Source of the DNA: Verrucomicrobiales bacterium | GTDB lineage: Bacteria > Verrucomicrobiota > Verrucomicrobiia > Verrucomicrobiales > DEV007 | Assembly (NCBI GenBank): GCA_029213195.1 | Contig: JARGNI010000004.1 | Location: 124,001 to 188,000, forward strand | Direction: 5' to 3' | DNA length: 64,000 bases | Shown here: in pieces, positions 1 to 8,213 of the stretch | Layout of the letters: every line of letters begins with the position of its first letter | Position numbering within the stretch: position 1 is the stretch's first letter | Program-made: the position numbers and the translations under genes | The notes under the pieces: generated by a model | Databases searched by the model: none | The model's input: the letters and a program-made list of their open reading frames with translations, nothing else | Told to the model about the DNA's origin: nothing

Positions 1-350
1 TCCGCCGGAAGTGCGATCATCGTTGCCTCGGGATCCCGCGCGGCGATCCAACCGGCCGCAAGCGCGATCGCTGGTGCGGTATCGCGTCTCGCCGGCTCCG
101 CGACGATGTTCTCTTCGGGCAGCTCGGGAAGGACGGCACGGACTCCTTCCTTCTGCGCTTCATTCGTCAGCACGAGAATTCTTTCCGGAGGAATCAGGCC
201 GCTCAGTCGACGAACCGACTTCTCGATGAGGGTCTCTTCGTCGAAGAGATTGAGAAGCTGCTTGGGTCGCGTGTTTCGACTCAGGGGCCAGAATCGTGTC
301 CCGCTTCCACCGGCGAGGATCAATGCATAAGGGGTGGAGGAAAGTTCCAT
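1..350 (-). CDS. manC: Mannose-1-phosphate guanylyltransferase, N-terminal part (cut by window edge)
   Basis: Reading the minus strand from an ATG at 348-350 gives an uninterrupted frame to the window edge, about 116 residues. It starts MELSSTPYALILAGGSGTRF and contains the nucleotidyltransferase signature LAGGSGTRFWPLSR followed by RPKQLL. A later stretch, EPARRDTAPAIALAA, is typical of GDP-mannose pyrophosphorylases. The enzyme makes GDP-mannose from mannose-1-phosphate and GTP for cell-surface glycans. The C-terminal part lies outside the window. Its start codon shares the tetranucleotide CATG with the start codon of the divergent gene on the plus strand, so no room remains for a conventional leader on either side. 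Confidence 0.9.
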   Translation of the reverse strand, partial: MELSSTPYALILAGGSGTRFWPLSRNTRPKQLLNLFDEETLIEKSVRRLSGLIPPERILVLTNEAQKEGVRAVLPELPEENIVAEPARRDTAPAIALAAGWIAARDPEATMIALPA

Positions 351-1359
351 GCTGAATCTCTTTGAATCAGAACTCGATTCGGAGTCCTGTTACCTCTTGC
401 GAATAACCCAATCTGACCAACTCATCAAACGCTTCTTCCGGGTTCTGATCCTGCTCCCTTCCTTCCTTTGTCTCGACGCTGCTTTCGTCGCACTGGGGTG
501 GAGTCGGTTTCTCGCTTTCGATTCTGTTGGCGTGAGCGAACCCGTTCCCATCGCTCCGACGGAATGGGGCCTCACGATACGAGAGACGGCCCTATTCCTC
601 AGTGTGTGGGTCATCTACCTCTTTGATCGTCTCTACGATACGCGAAGGCATTCCTGGTCCGGAGCGAACCTGGCCGATTCGTCTCCTTTTTCTACCAGCT
701 CCGATTCGGGTTTCCCTCTCCGACATCAGTTTGCGATACGGCACTCGAAATGGCTCCTGATGCTCTTCCTAGTCGGCGTTCTTCTACTCGGCCTGCTTTC
801 CCCCCAGTTAGAAGGTTCCGACTGGCTTCTCGGCCTTTGGGTGGGAGTCGGGGTGTTCGGGTATTTCATTCTCTTTCGTTTTGCCAAGCAACTCCGGGGA
901 ACCCAGGGTCTTGTTTCTCATTTCCCGGCCAAGGAAACCGCCCTCGCAGTCTTTTTCACTTTCGGTGTTCTCGGTGCCGCAGAGCGCTTCGAAGGTTCCC
1001 CTCATCCGTGGATCGAGACCTTCCTGATCGGAGCAGCGTTCGCCCTCCTCGTTCTTTCCGATTGCCTTCTCATCGCCTATGCAGAACGGAAGTTCGATCG
1101 GGATCACGACACCGCTTCCTATTTTTCCCGGAGGAAGTCGCCAGGGATGCGGATCGTTTTCTCGCTTCTTGCTATCGTCCTGCTGATTTCCGTCTCGCTG
1201 GCGACCCTGTTCGGCGAAAGCACCACCGGACTCATCCTCGCTGGAAGTGCGACAGGATTGATACTGGTGCATTTGTCTTCCCTTCCGAGTCGGTACCGGC
1301 AACCCGTCTTCGATGCGATTCTCCTCTTGCCCTGGATTCCCCTCCTGTTCTTCTCGTGA
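349..1359 (+). CDS. Polytopic membrane protein, UbiA-like prenyltransferase fold
   Basis: A 336-residue protein with about eight hydrophobic segments. The stretch YLFDRLYDTRR resembles the first Asp-rich motif of the UbiA prenyltransferase superfamily. A second cluster, YAERKFDRDHD, could be the second Asp-rich site. The family transfers prenyl groups to aromatic acceptors in the membrane, but no substrate can be inferred. I chose ATG 349 over an in-frame GTG at 334 because it gives a cleaner N-terminus; it overlaps the start codon of the divergent manC gene by two bases. It could also be an uncharacterised membrane protein that only shares the fold. Confidence 0.7.
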   Translation: MLNLFESELDSESCYLLRITQSDQLIKRFFRVLILLPSFLCLDAAFVALGWSRFLAFDSVGVSEPVPIAPTEWGLTIRETALFLSVWVIYLFDRLYDTRRHSWSGANLADSSPFSTSSDSGFPLRHQFAIRHSKWLLMLFLVGVLLLGLLSPQLEGSDWLLGLWVGVGVFGYFILFRFAKQLRGTQGLVSHFPAKETALAVFFTFGVLGAAERFEGSPHPWIETFLIGAAFALLVLSDCLLIAYAERKFDRDHDTASYFSRRKSPGMRIVFSLLAIVLLISVSLATLFGESTTGLILAGSATGLILVHLSSLPSRYRQPVFDAILLLPWIPLLFFS

Positions 1360-1432
1360 AATCGGCCTCCTCCTTCCTCCACTCTCTATCTATAAAGGGG
1401 GCCCTCGTTCATCATCCCATTCGGGTGGCACG

Positions 1433-1460
1433 TTGACGCTTCCGATCTCTGGGCTACAAT
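1433..1460 (+). promoter_or_regulatory. Sigma-70 type promoter of serS, probably leaderless
   Basis: TTGACG (1433-1438), a 16-base spacer, then TACAAT (1455-1460): five of six matches in each hexamer. Only nine bases separate the -10 box from the ATG at 1470, so transcription should begin at or within about three bases of the start codon. Confidence 0.6.
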
Positions 1461-1469
1461 CTGCCCGTC

Positions 1470-2747
1470 ATGCTCGATATCCGATTTCTCCGTGAAGACC
1501 CCCAGAAAGTGCAAGCCCAGGTCAAGACCCGTGGAGGCTCCGCATGGGAATTGATCGATGAAATCCTCGAATGCGATGTGAAACGTCGCGAAGGCGAGAC
1601 CGAAAAGCAGCGTCTGCAGTCCGAGCGGAATCGCATCTCCAAGGAGATCGGTGCGCTGAAAAAGGCAGGCGAGGACAGCTCCGAGATCGAGGCCGAGGTT
1701 CGGAAAATTGGAGAACAGATCAAGGCGATTGGAGAAGAAGCCAACGCAGCCGAAGAACGTCAGAAAACCCTGCTACTCCAGGTGCCCAATACACCCCACC
1801 CCGAATGTCCTGTCGGGGAAGACGAGACCGCGAACCCCACGATCCGGGAATGGGGCAGCCAGCCAAGCTTCGATTTCGACCCCGTGGACCACGTGGAGTT
1901 GGGACAGAAACTCGGCCTTTTTGACTTCGAGATCGCAACCAAGATCAGTTCCGGTGGATTCGTGACCTTCACCGGTGCCGGGGCTCGACTGGAGCGGGGT
2001 CTGATCCAGTTCCTCCTCGATCTGCACACGCAGGAACACGGATACCGAGAAGTATCGCCGCCCTTCATCATCAATCGAGATTCCATGTTCGGAACCGGAC
2101 AGTTGCCGAAATTCGAAGATGACATGTACGCCCTTGAAGAGGGTGCCTACTTCCTCGCGCCAACGGCCGAGGTCCCCGTGACGAATCTGTATCGCGAAGA
2201 GTTGCTACCCGTAGGTGATCTTCCCAAGAAAGTAACGGCCTACACCCCCTGCTTTCGGCGAGAAGCCGGTTCGGCCGGACGGGAAAGCCGCGGGCTGATC
2301 CGGATGCACCAGTTCGACAAGGTCGAGCTGGTCAATATCGTTCATCCCGATGACTCCTATGCCTTTCTCGAAAAGCTCACGGAGGAAGCCGAGACTGTCC
2401 TTCAGAAACTCGGTCTCCACTATCGCACGATCGAACTCTGCACGGGCGACCTGGGTTTCAGCTCGGCCAAGACCTATGACATCGAGGTTTGGGCTCCGGG
2501 GCACGGAGGCTATCTCGAAGTTTCCAGCTGTTCCAATTTCCTCGACTACCAGGCACGAAGGATGAGACTTCGGTTCAAGGACGAGGACGGAAAGAACCGG
2601 TTCTGCCACACCCTCAACGGATCGGGAACGGCCCTTCCCCGGCTGTATGTCGCCCTGTTGGAAACCTACCAGCAGGCCGACGGATCGGTTGTCGTACCGG
2701 AGGTTCTGCAACCCTACGTCGGTTGTGAGAGACTGACCGCGGATTGA
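1470..2747 (+). CDS. serS: Seryl-tRNA synthetase
   Basis: 425 residues, the usual length. Residues 1-105 form the N-terminal tRNA-binding coiled coil (VKRREGETEKQRLQSERN and onward). The class II catalytic core follows: motif 2 around PCFRREAGSAGRESRGLIRMHQF and motif 3 near the C-terminus in LNGSGTALPRLYVALLETYQ. It charges tRNA-Ser with serine in the cytoplasm. It is transcribed alone from a near-consensus promoter that sits directly on the ATG. It ends at a terminator hairpin shared with the convergent glnB gene. Confidence 0.97.
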   Translation: MLDIRFLREDPQKVQAQVKTRGGSAWELIDEILECDVKRREGETEKQRLQSERNRISKEIGALKKAGEDSSEIEAEVRKIGEQIKAIGEEANAAEERQKTLLLQVPNTPHPECPVGEDETANPTIREWGSQPSFDFDPVDHVELGQKLGLFDFEIATKISSGGFVTFTGAGARLERGLIQFLLDLHTQEHGYREVSPPFIINRDSMFGTGQLPKFEDDMYALEEGAYFLAPTAEVPVTNLYREELLPVGDLPKKVTAYTPCFRREAGSAGRESRGLIRMHQFDKVELVNIVHPDDSYAFLEKLTEEAETVLQKLGLHYRTIELCTGDLGFSSAKTYDIEVWAPGHGGYLEVSSCSNFLDYQARRMRLRFKDEDGKNRFCHTLNGSGTALPRLYVALLETYQQADGSVVVPEVLQPYVGCERLTAD

Positions 2748-2806
2748 GAATCGAATACCAGCTCTATTGGGAGACCGGGTCAGAAAGACCTGCTTCCCCC
2801 GAAACG

Positions 2807-2843
2807 AAAAAAGCCCGGAACCGTGGAAACGGTCCGGGCTTTT
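2807..2843. terminator. Bidirectional intrinsic terminator between serS and glnB
   Basis: Hairpin with arms AAAAGCCCGGAACCG and CGGTCCGGGCTTTT, one bulged A, loop TGGAAA. The A-run on the left and T-run on the right let it work on both strands. It lies between the ends of two convergent genes (serS ends at 2747, glnB at 2864). Confidence 0.85.
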
Positions 2844-2863
2844 CCGAAATTTGATGGAGAAGA

Positions 2864-3373
<510 letters not shown>

Positions 3374-3401
3374 GTGACCGAAAAGTGACTGCCCAGTACG
3401 C

Positions 3402-4826
3402 ATGCGAAATCCTTCTGCTCTCCTCGTGATCGATCCCGATCCTGAAATACCGGGCGAGATCGGAGATACCCTGCAGGAATTTGAGCTGCGAATTCTCTCC
3501 GCCCATTCCGTGGAAGAAGGGGAATCGATTCTGGGAGAGACAGAAATTTCGGTCATCTTTTGCGATCTCGGCTTGGATCCTTCGCAGGGATTTTCTTTTC
3601 TCAAGCGAACCCGCAAGACGACCCCGCATCTTCCCATCATCGCCACGAGCGCATCCGCCGAGAGTCGCATTGCGATCGAGGCGGTCAAGAATGGTGCCTT
3701 CGATTTCCTCGCCAAACCCCTCGTGGCATCGGAGGTGCGCCGTTCGGTCACCGATGCCCTGAACTGTGCCCGCAAGGCCAACGAGCCCGTCGAGATCGAT
3801 CCTCGGAACGAGAATGAGGACCAGCACGACACCCTCGTCGGAAACAGTCGAGCCATGCTCGATGTTTACAAAGCCCTGGGGCGACTCTCCCCCACTCCGG
3901 TCACGGTATTAATCCGGGGAGAAACCGGGACCGGAAAAGAACTCATCGCAAGGGCCCTCTTTCAATATGGTCACCGATCGCACCAACCCTTCATCACCAT
4001 CAACTGTGCCGCCATCCCAGAGAATCTTCTCGAGTCGGAGCTCTTCGGTCATGAGAAAGGATCCTTCACCGGAGCCGTCAATCGCCGGATCGGAAAGTTC
4101 GAGCAGGCCAATGGTGCCACGCTTTTTCTCGATGAGATCGGAGATTTGAATCTTGCCCTCCAAGCAAAGCTTCTCCGGGTCCTGCAGGAAAAACGATTTC
4201 AGCGAGTCGGTGGGACCGAAGAAATCTCCGTCGATGTTCGCATCATTGCCGCCACTCATCGAAACCTGGAAAAGATGATCGCCGAGGGAGAGTTTCGCGA
4301 GGACCTCTTCTACCGGCTCAACGTAGCCACGATCAAACTGCCCCCTCTGCGGGACCGCACCGGCGATATCTCGCTGCTCTGTGGATTCTTTCTTCGACGC
4401 TTCAGTGAAGAGCTCGGCCTACCCCCTGTTTCGATGACCCGGGAGGCCATCGCACGGCTCGAGTCTGCGCAGCTCCCCGGGAACATCCGTCAACTGCAGA
4501 ACATGATTCGCAAGGCTCTGTTGCGGAGCCGAGGCTACTCCATCGATCGTGACATGATCGAAGACCTTCTCGTCGAGACCGAACCGCCCGATACGGGAAA
4601 TTCAGGCACGGAAACCTTCTCGCAATACTGCGAGGATCTCGTTCGACAAGCCGAATCTGGATCTCTCGAATCGATTCACACCGTGGCAGTAGAGAAACTC
4701 GAATCCGAACTTCTCCGTCTCGCGCTTCAGAAAACGGGAGGCAACATCAGCAAGACCGCTCAATGGGTCGGTCTCTCTCGCCTCACCGTTCGGGAGAAGG
4801 GACGGAAATACGGGCTTCTCCCCTGA
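3402..4826 (+). CDS. NtrC-family sigma-54-dependent response regulator
   Basis: 474 residues with three domains. Residues 5-125 are a receiver with phospho-acceptor Asp55 in VIFCDLGLDP and KPL near 108-110. Residues about 145-375 are the AAA+ sigma-54 activator domain: Walker A GETGTGKE, sigma-54 contact loop GSFTGA (GAFTGA with A to S), Walker B LFLDEIGD, and a sensor region around FYRLNV. The C-terminus is a Fis-type helix-turn-helix (GGNISKTAQWVGLSRLTVREK). It should activate sigma-54 promoters when phosphorylated. The gene runs tail to tail with a soluble histidine kinase five bases away and is divergent from glnB, suggesting an NtrBC-like role. The exact signal is not shown by the sequence. 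Confidence 0.92.
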   Translation: MRNPSALLVIDPDPEIPGEIGDTLQEFELRILSAHSVEEGESILGETEISVIFCDLGLDPSQGFSFLKRTRKTTPHLPIIATSASAESRIAIEAVKNGAFDFLAKPLVASEVRRSVTDALNCARKANEPVEIDPRNENEDQHDTLVGNSRAMLDVYKALGRLSPTPVTVLIRGETGTGKELIARALFQYGHRSHQPFITINCAAIPENLLESELFGHEKGSFTGAVNRRIGKFEQANGATLFLDEIGDLNLALQAKLLRVLQEKRFQRVGGTEEISVDVRIIAATHRNLEKMIAEGEFREDLFYRLNVATIKLPPLRDRTGDISLLCGFFLRRFSEELGLPPVSMTREAIARLESAQLPGNIRQLQNMIRKALLRSRGYSIDRDMIEDLLVETEPPDTGNSGTETFSQYCEDLVRQAESGSLESIHTVAVEKLESELLRLALQKTGGNISKTAQWVGLSRLTVREKGRKYGLLP

Positions 4827-4831
4827 TCGAA

Positions 4832-5557
4832 TCAGCCCGCTGGAGGCAGCGAGAGCCAGGCTGTCATCGTCGAATCCGCATACCGCAATCCGAGCCGCAG
4901 ATTCATCTGTCCGGCCAACACTGCGGCGGATGTCAAACCGAGTCCAAAATGCTCGCTGCCCTTGGTCGTGTGAAATGGCTCGAACGCTTTCGCCACCTTT
5001 TCAGGAGTCTGTTCCACGGAAGAATTGCGGATAAAGAGATCGACCTGGTTCCCGGGACTCGCCTCGCCGGGCGGAAAGATATCGACCGCAACCGAACCTC
5101 CGGAAACCTCACTGGCAGCTTCTGCTGCGTTCTGAATCAGATAGGAAAAGATCCCGGACAGCTTTCCGCTGTCTGCGGCAACGGGAACGAGGCAATCCCG
5201 ACTCGTGAAATGAAGGGGAACGCCGACCGCGTCACAAATCTCTTTGGCTTTTCCTTCCCAATAAGCTTGGACATCAGACAGATTGACCACTCCCATCTCG
5301 CAGCGGCTACAGCCGGAGGACTCGAGGACCTCGCGATTCAAGTCGGACGCCATTCGGGCGGAATCCTGCATTTGTTGGGCGCTGTCGCGGACTTCGCGGG
5401 AGATTCCTTCATCATAGAGAATCAGGCTCGAGAATCCCTGGATCACCCCCATCAGATTATTGTGCTTGTGCACAAGGCCCTTGAGAAACACCTCGTAGAA
5501 GGATCGAGTGGAGCCTTCGTCGAGCCGATAGTCGTCAGCGAAGATAAAGTCGGACAT
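4832..5557 (-). CDS. Soluble sensor histidine kinase, NtrB/HWE-like core without sensor domain
   Basis: 241 residues, no signal peptide, no transmembrane segment and no room for a PAS or HAMP domain. The H box is VHKHNNLMGVIQG with His30 as likely phospho-acceptor. The N box is YLIQNAAEAASE, then the F box AFEPFHTTK and the G box FGLGLTSAAV of the HATPase domain. It probably phosphorylates the convergent NtrC-type regulator ending at 4826. With no visible sensor domain, its input could come from a partner protein such as PII encoded nearby. That link is inferred from context only. Confidence 0.82.
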   Translation of the reverse strand: MSDFIFADDYRLDEGSTRSFYEVFLKGLVHKHNNLMGVIQGFSSLILYDEGISREVRDSAQQMQDSARMASDLNREVLESSGCSRCEMGVVNLSDVQAYWEGKAKEICDAVGVPLHFTSRDCLVPVAADSGKLSGIFSYLIQNAAEAASEVSGGSVAVDIFPPGEASPGNQVDLFIRNSSVEQTPEKVAKAFEPFHTTKGSEHFGLGLTSAAVLAGQMNLRLGLRYADSTMTAWLSLPPAG

Positions 5558-5653
5558 TTTTCAGCAGGATACAGGGTCATCATATCGGTTGATTTGCTTA
5601 AGACAACTTAAATAATTGAACCAGTCATCAAGTCTCCGCCCTCTACTGCGATC

Positions 5654-6457
5654 CTAACAAATCTCTATTTTCTCGGCTGAAATGATGGTCCGAATTTCTC
5701 CCGATTCCAGCACAACCTGAAGTTCACCATCGCAACCGAGTCCACTAGCAAGTCCCGTGATCTCCTCGTTCACGGTTCTTACCCGGATTATTTTTCCGGC
5801 CAGAAAATCCCTTTCCCGATACCATTCGAGGACGGGATCGAAGTCTTCGAGGAGCCCTGGATAGTCGGTTAAGAATGCCTGGAGAATCAATCCCAGCAAA
5901 TACCACCGGCTTGCCTCACACCCTTCGACTTCACAAATGGAGGTGGCCACGCCCGACAACTCGGGAGGAAAGTCGGCCTGCTTCATGTTCACGTTCAATC
6001 CCACTCCGACGATTGCGAAAGGACGGGGAGAGGGAGTTATTTCCACAAGGATGCCGCAGAACTTCCGGGAGCCGAAATAAAGGTCGTTGGGCCACTTCGC
6101 AAGAACTGGATGTGCTTCGGTCAGGATAGACTCGACGGCGTTCGCGACACACATCGCGGTGAGGTGAGGGAGCCGAGACCAATGCTGCGGCTCCTCAGGC
6201 AATTCGAGTGCGAGAGAAAAAAGAAGATTGGATCCCGGGGTCGCTTCCCAGCGGTCGCCTCGACGACCCCGTCCGGCGGACTGGTGGTCGGCCGCGAGGA
6301 CAGAGAAATGACCGGACTCACCCCTTTGAACCGATTCCCGAAGAACTGTGCTGGTCGAGGTGGTGGATTCGAGAAACCGGAATGACGTTTCGGGAAAAAC
6401 CTCGCGATCCGAAGTAGGCCAATCCTGGGTGATCGATCGGTAGAGGGAGGAGCTCAT
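5654..6457 (-). CDS. birA: Biotin--[acetyl-CoA-carboxylase] ligase, no DNA-binding domain
   Basis: 267 residues. The biotin-binding loop is SAGRGRRGDRWEA; KWPNDLYF and GILVEI follow in the catalytic core, and a short C-terminal SH3-like domain ends the protein. It attaches biotin to the carboxyl carrier protein of acetyl-CoA carboxylase through biotinyl-AMP. There is no N-terminal helix-turn-helix, so it is the monofunctional type that does not repress transcription. Its ATG overlaps the nadC stop codon by four bases, giving translational coupling in a cofactor-related operon. Confidence 0.93.
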   Translation of the reverse strand: MSSSLYRSITQDWPTSDREVFPETSFRFLESTTSTSTVLRESVQRGESGHFSVLAADHQSAGRGRRGDRWEATPGSNLLFSLALELPEEPQHWSRLPHLTAMCVANAVESILTEAHPVLAKWPNDLYFGSRKFCGILVEITPSPRPFAIVGVGLNVNMKQADFPPELSGVATSICEVEGCEASRWYLLGLILQAFLTDYPGLLEDFDPVLEWYRERDFLAGKIIRVRTVNEEITGLASGLGCDGELQVVLESGEIRTIISAEKIEIC

Positions 6458-7317
6458 TCCTCGACGAGGTCGAGTCCAAGATCGATAGACCGTACCGAGT
6501 GGGTCAATGCACCCACGGAAATATAATCGACTCCCGTCTCCGCGATCTCACGAATCGTGGATCGATTTACTCCTCCACTCGCCTCCAATTTCATGTGCTC
6601 TCCGGGGAGTCCCGATTCATCCCGCATTCGAACGGATTCCCGAAGCTCTTCATTGGTCATGTTGTCGAGCAGGATGACATCGATCCCAGGCAGAGTGAGA
6701 AAGGCTTCCACCTGTTCGAGAAGATCAGCTTCCACTTCGATTTTCAGATCCGGATCTTTCGATTTCAGCTCCTTGACGGCTGCACCGAGATCAACGGGAG
6801 AGGAATTGGCAGCAAGATGATTGTCTTTCACCATCACCGCGTCGAAGAGCCCCATCCGGTGGTTGGTCGCTCCGCCATGAGTTACCGCCTCTTTTTCCAA
6901 TTCCCGCATCCCGGGAGTCGTCTTCCGAGTATCGAGGAGGACGGCGGAAGTGTGGGCAATCTTGGCCCGGTACTCGGCAGCGACTGTCGCAATTCCCGAG
7001 AGCCGTTGCATGAAGTTCAGGATGGTTCTTTCTGCGGTCAGGATGAGATGGGTCGGACCGCTGATCTCGGCTACAGCGTCCCCCTTTTCCACTCGATCCC
7101 CGTCACTCACGATCGCGGTGTAGATCAGCTCGGGTGACACGGAGGCGGCGACCCATCGCCCGACTTCCTGGCCGGAGATCACGGCCGGCTCACGACTCAC
7201 GATCCGCGCCAGGGAACGATGGCTGGGGTCGACGAAATGACGACTGGTGAGATCCCCGGCATCGCGAAGATCTTCTTCCAAGGCAAGTTCGATCAGGATG
7301 CGAGAGAGTCGGTTCAT
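6454..7317 (-). CDS. nadC: Nicotinate-nucleotide pyrophosphorylase (quinolinate phosphoribosyltransferase)
   Basis: 287 residues, the usual length. Family signatures include TILNFMQRLSGIAT, LLDTRKTTPGMRELEK (catalytic Arg and Lys), HRMGLFDAVMVKDNH, and the C-terminal barrel strand EASGGVNRSTI followed by GVDYISVGALTHS. It converts quinolinate and PRPP to nicotinate mononucleotide in NAD synthesis. Four-base overlaps link it to the gene upstream (stop at 7314) and to birA downstream. Confidence 0.95.
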   Translation of the reverse strand: MNRLSRILIELALEEDLRDAGDLTSRHFVDPSHRSLARIVSREPAVISGQEVGRWVAASVSPELIYTAIVSDGDRVEKGDAVAEISGPTHLILTAERTILNFMQRLSGIATVAAEYRAKIAHTSAVLLDTRKTTPGMRELEKEAVTHGGATNHRMGLFDAVMVKDNHLAANSSPVDLGAAVKELKSKDPDLKIEVEADLLEQVEAFLTLPGIDVILLDNMTNEELRESVRMRDESGLPGEHMKLEASGGVNRSTIREIAETGVDYISVGALTHSVRSIDLGLDLVEE

Positions 7318-8135
7318 GGCGCTTTGGGTTTTTCCGCAGCAGGCATTGTCAGTTCACGGAAATAGAGTCGATCGAAATCCGGGTGAAGATCACGATAGAA
7401 ATCGATCAGGACATCGACCTTGTGATCGATACGGGGATGGTCCCGACAAAATCTCCAGAGCTCGATATTGGTAAACAGGTGGGCTGCCAGCTCGTTGAGA
7501 TCTTGTTCAATGGAGACCCGATTGTAATTCGTCAGGAAACCTTCTTTCATCAATTCTTCGTTCAGGGCGAGAAGACTGCTTCCGGATCCGCCCGTCTTTT
7601 TCTGCTCCGCCTCGAGAACCTTGGTGGCCTCGGAGCGATCCCCGGATTGTTCTTCGATCACTCCGGGAGCACGATAGACGAACCTGGATTCATTTCCGTT
7701 CCGCCACCTTTCCTCATCGAACCGGTTCTCATTCTTCTTCAGGAGGATGGAAGAGAATTCATGATGGAATCGCTGTTCGAATCCTTTGGGGTCAAAGCTC
7801 GCCCGATAGACCAGCACGACCCGCTCTGCATTGGCCATGTAGGTACCGCCGTACCCGACATCGTAGAATCGAAGTGAACCGACAATGTAAACCCCATTGA
7901 GGAACTCCTTGATGATCTCGGGTGGATACTTGGCAATTCCCCGCTCGATAATCTCTTTGGCGTCGGCAATGAGAGATTCATCCAGTGGTTCGGTTTCGGC
8001 TTCGATGGGTGCCTCGAGCCAACTCTCGGGGAGAAACGAGTTGTCCCCCGGGAAGTGAACCAAGTCTTTGGCGGAAGCTACCGACACCGCCAGCAAGACC
8101 AACGCGAGGGTGGCCAAACGCAACCAAACCAGCAT
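7314..8135 (-). CDS. Exported protein resembling a zinc metallopeptidase, function unknown
   Basis: 273 residues from the ATG at 8135; an upstream in-frame ATG at 8180 would add 15 residues before the signal sequence. The N-terminus MLVWLRLATLALVLLAVSVA is a clear signal peptide. A central RFHHEFSSILL sits where gluzincin-like exported proteins carry HExxH, but the second His is Ser here. A later NELAAHLF could be the glutamate helix. The zinc site therefore looks incomplete and activity is doubtful. It is translationally coupled to nadC and lies 33 bases after mnmG on the same strand. Confidence 0.65.
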   Translation of the reverse strand: MLVWLRLATLALVLLAVSVASAKDLVHFPGDNSFLPESWLEAPIEAETEPLDESLIADAKEIIERGIAKYPPEIIKEFLNGVYIVGSLRFYDVGYGGTYMANAERVVLVYRASFDPKGFEQRFHHEFSSILLKKNENRFDEERWRNGNESRFVYRAPGVIEEQSGDRSEATKVLEAEQKKTGGSGSSLLALNEELMKEGFLTNYNRVSIEQDLNELAAHLFTNIELWRFCRDHPRIDHKVDVLIDFYRDLHPDFDRLYFRELTMPAAEKPKAP

Positions 8136-8213
8136 CACCTCTTTCGGTCTTGGGAGAGACAAATTCACAACGTGCATCATGGAGCCAGATCGAGAGAACG
8201 AAAAGCACAGAAC

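Noticed and set aside
1427-1442. TGGCAC near serS as a possible sigma-54 site
   Set aside because: The required GC of the -12 element is absent at the correct spacing; the overlapping sigma-70 hexamers fit far better.
1886-1899. CCACGTGG core inside serS as a third parS site
   Set aside because: Only the central bases match; the outer TGTT and AACA are missing.
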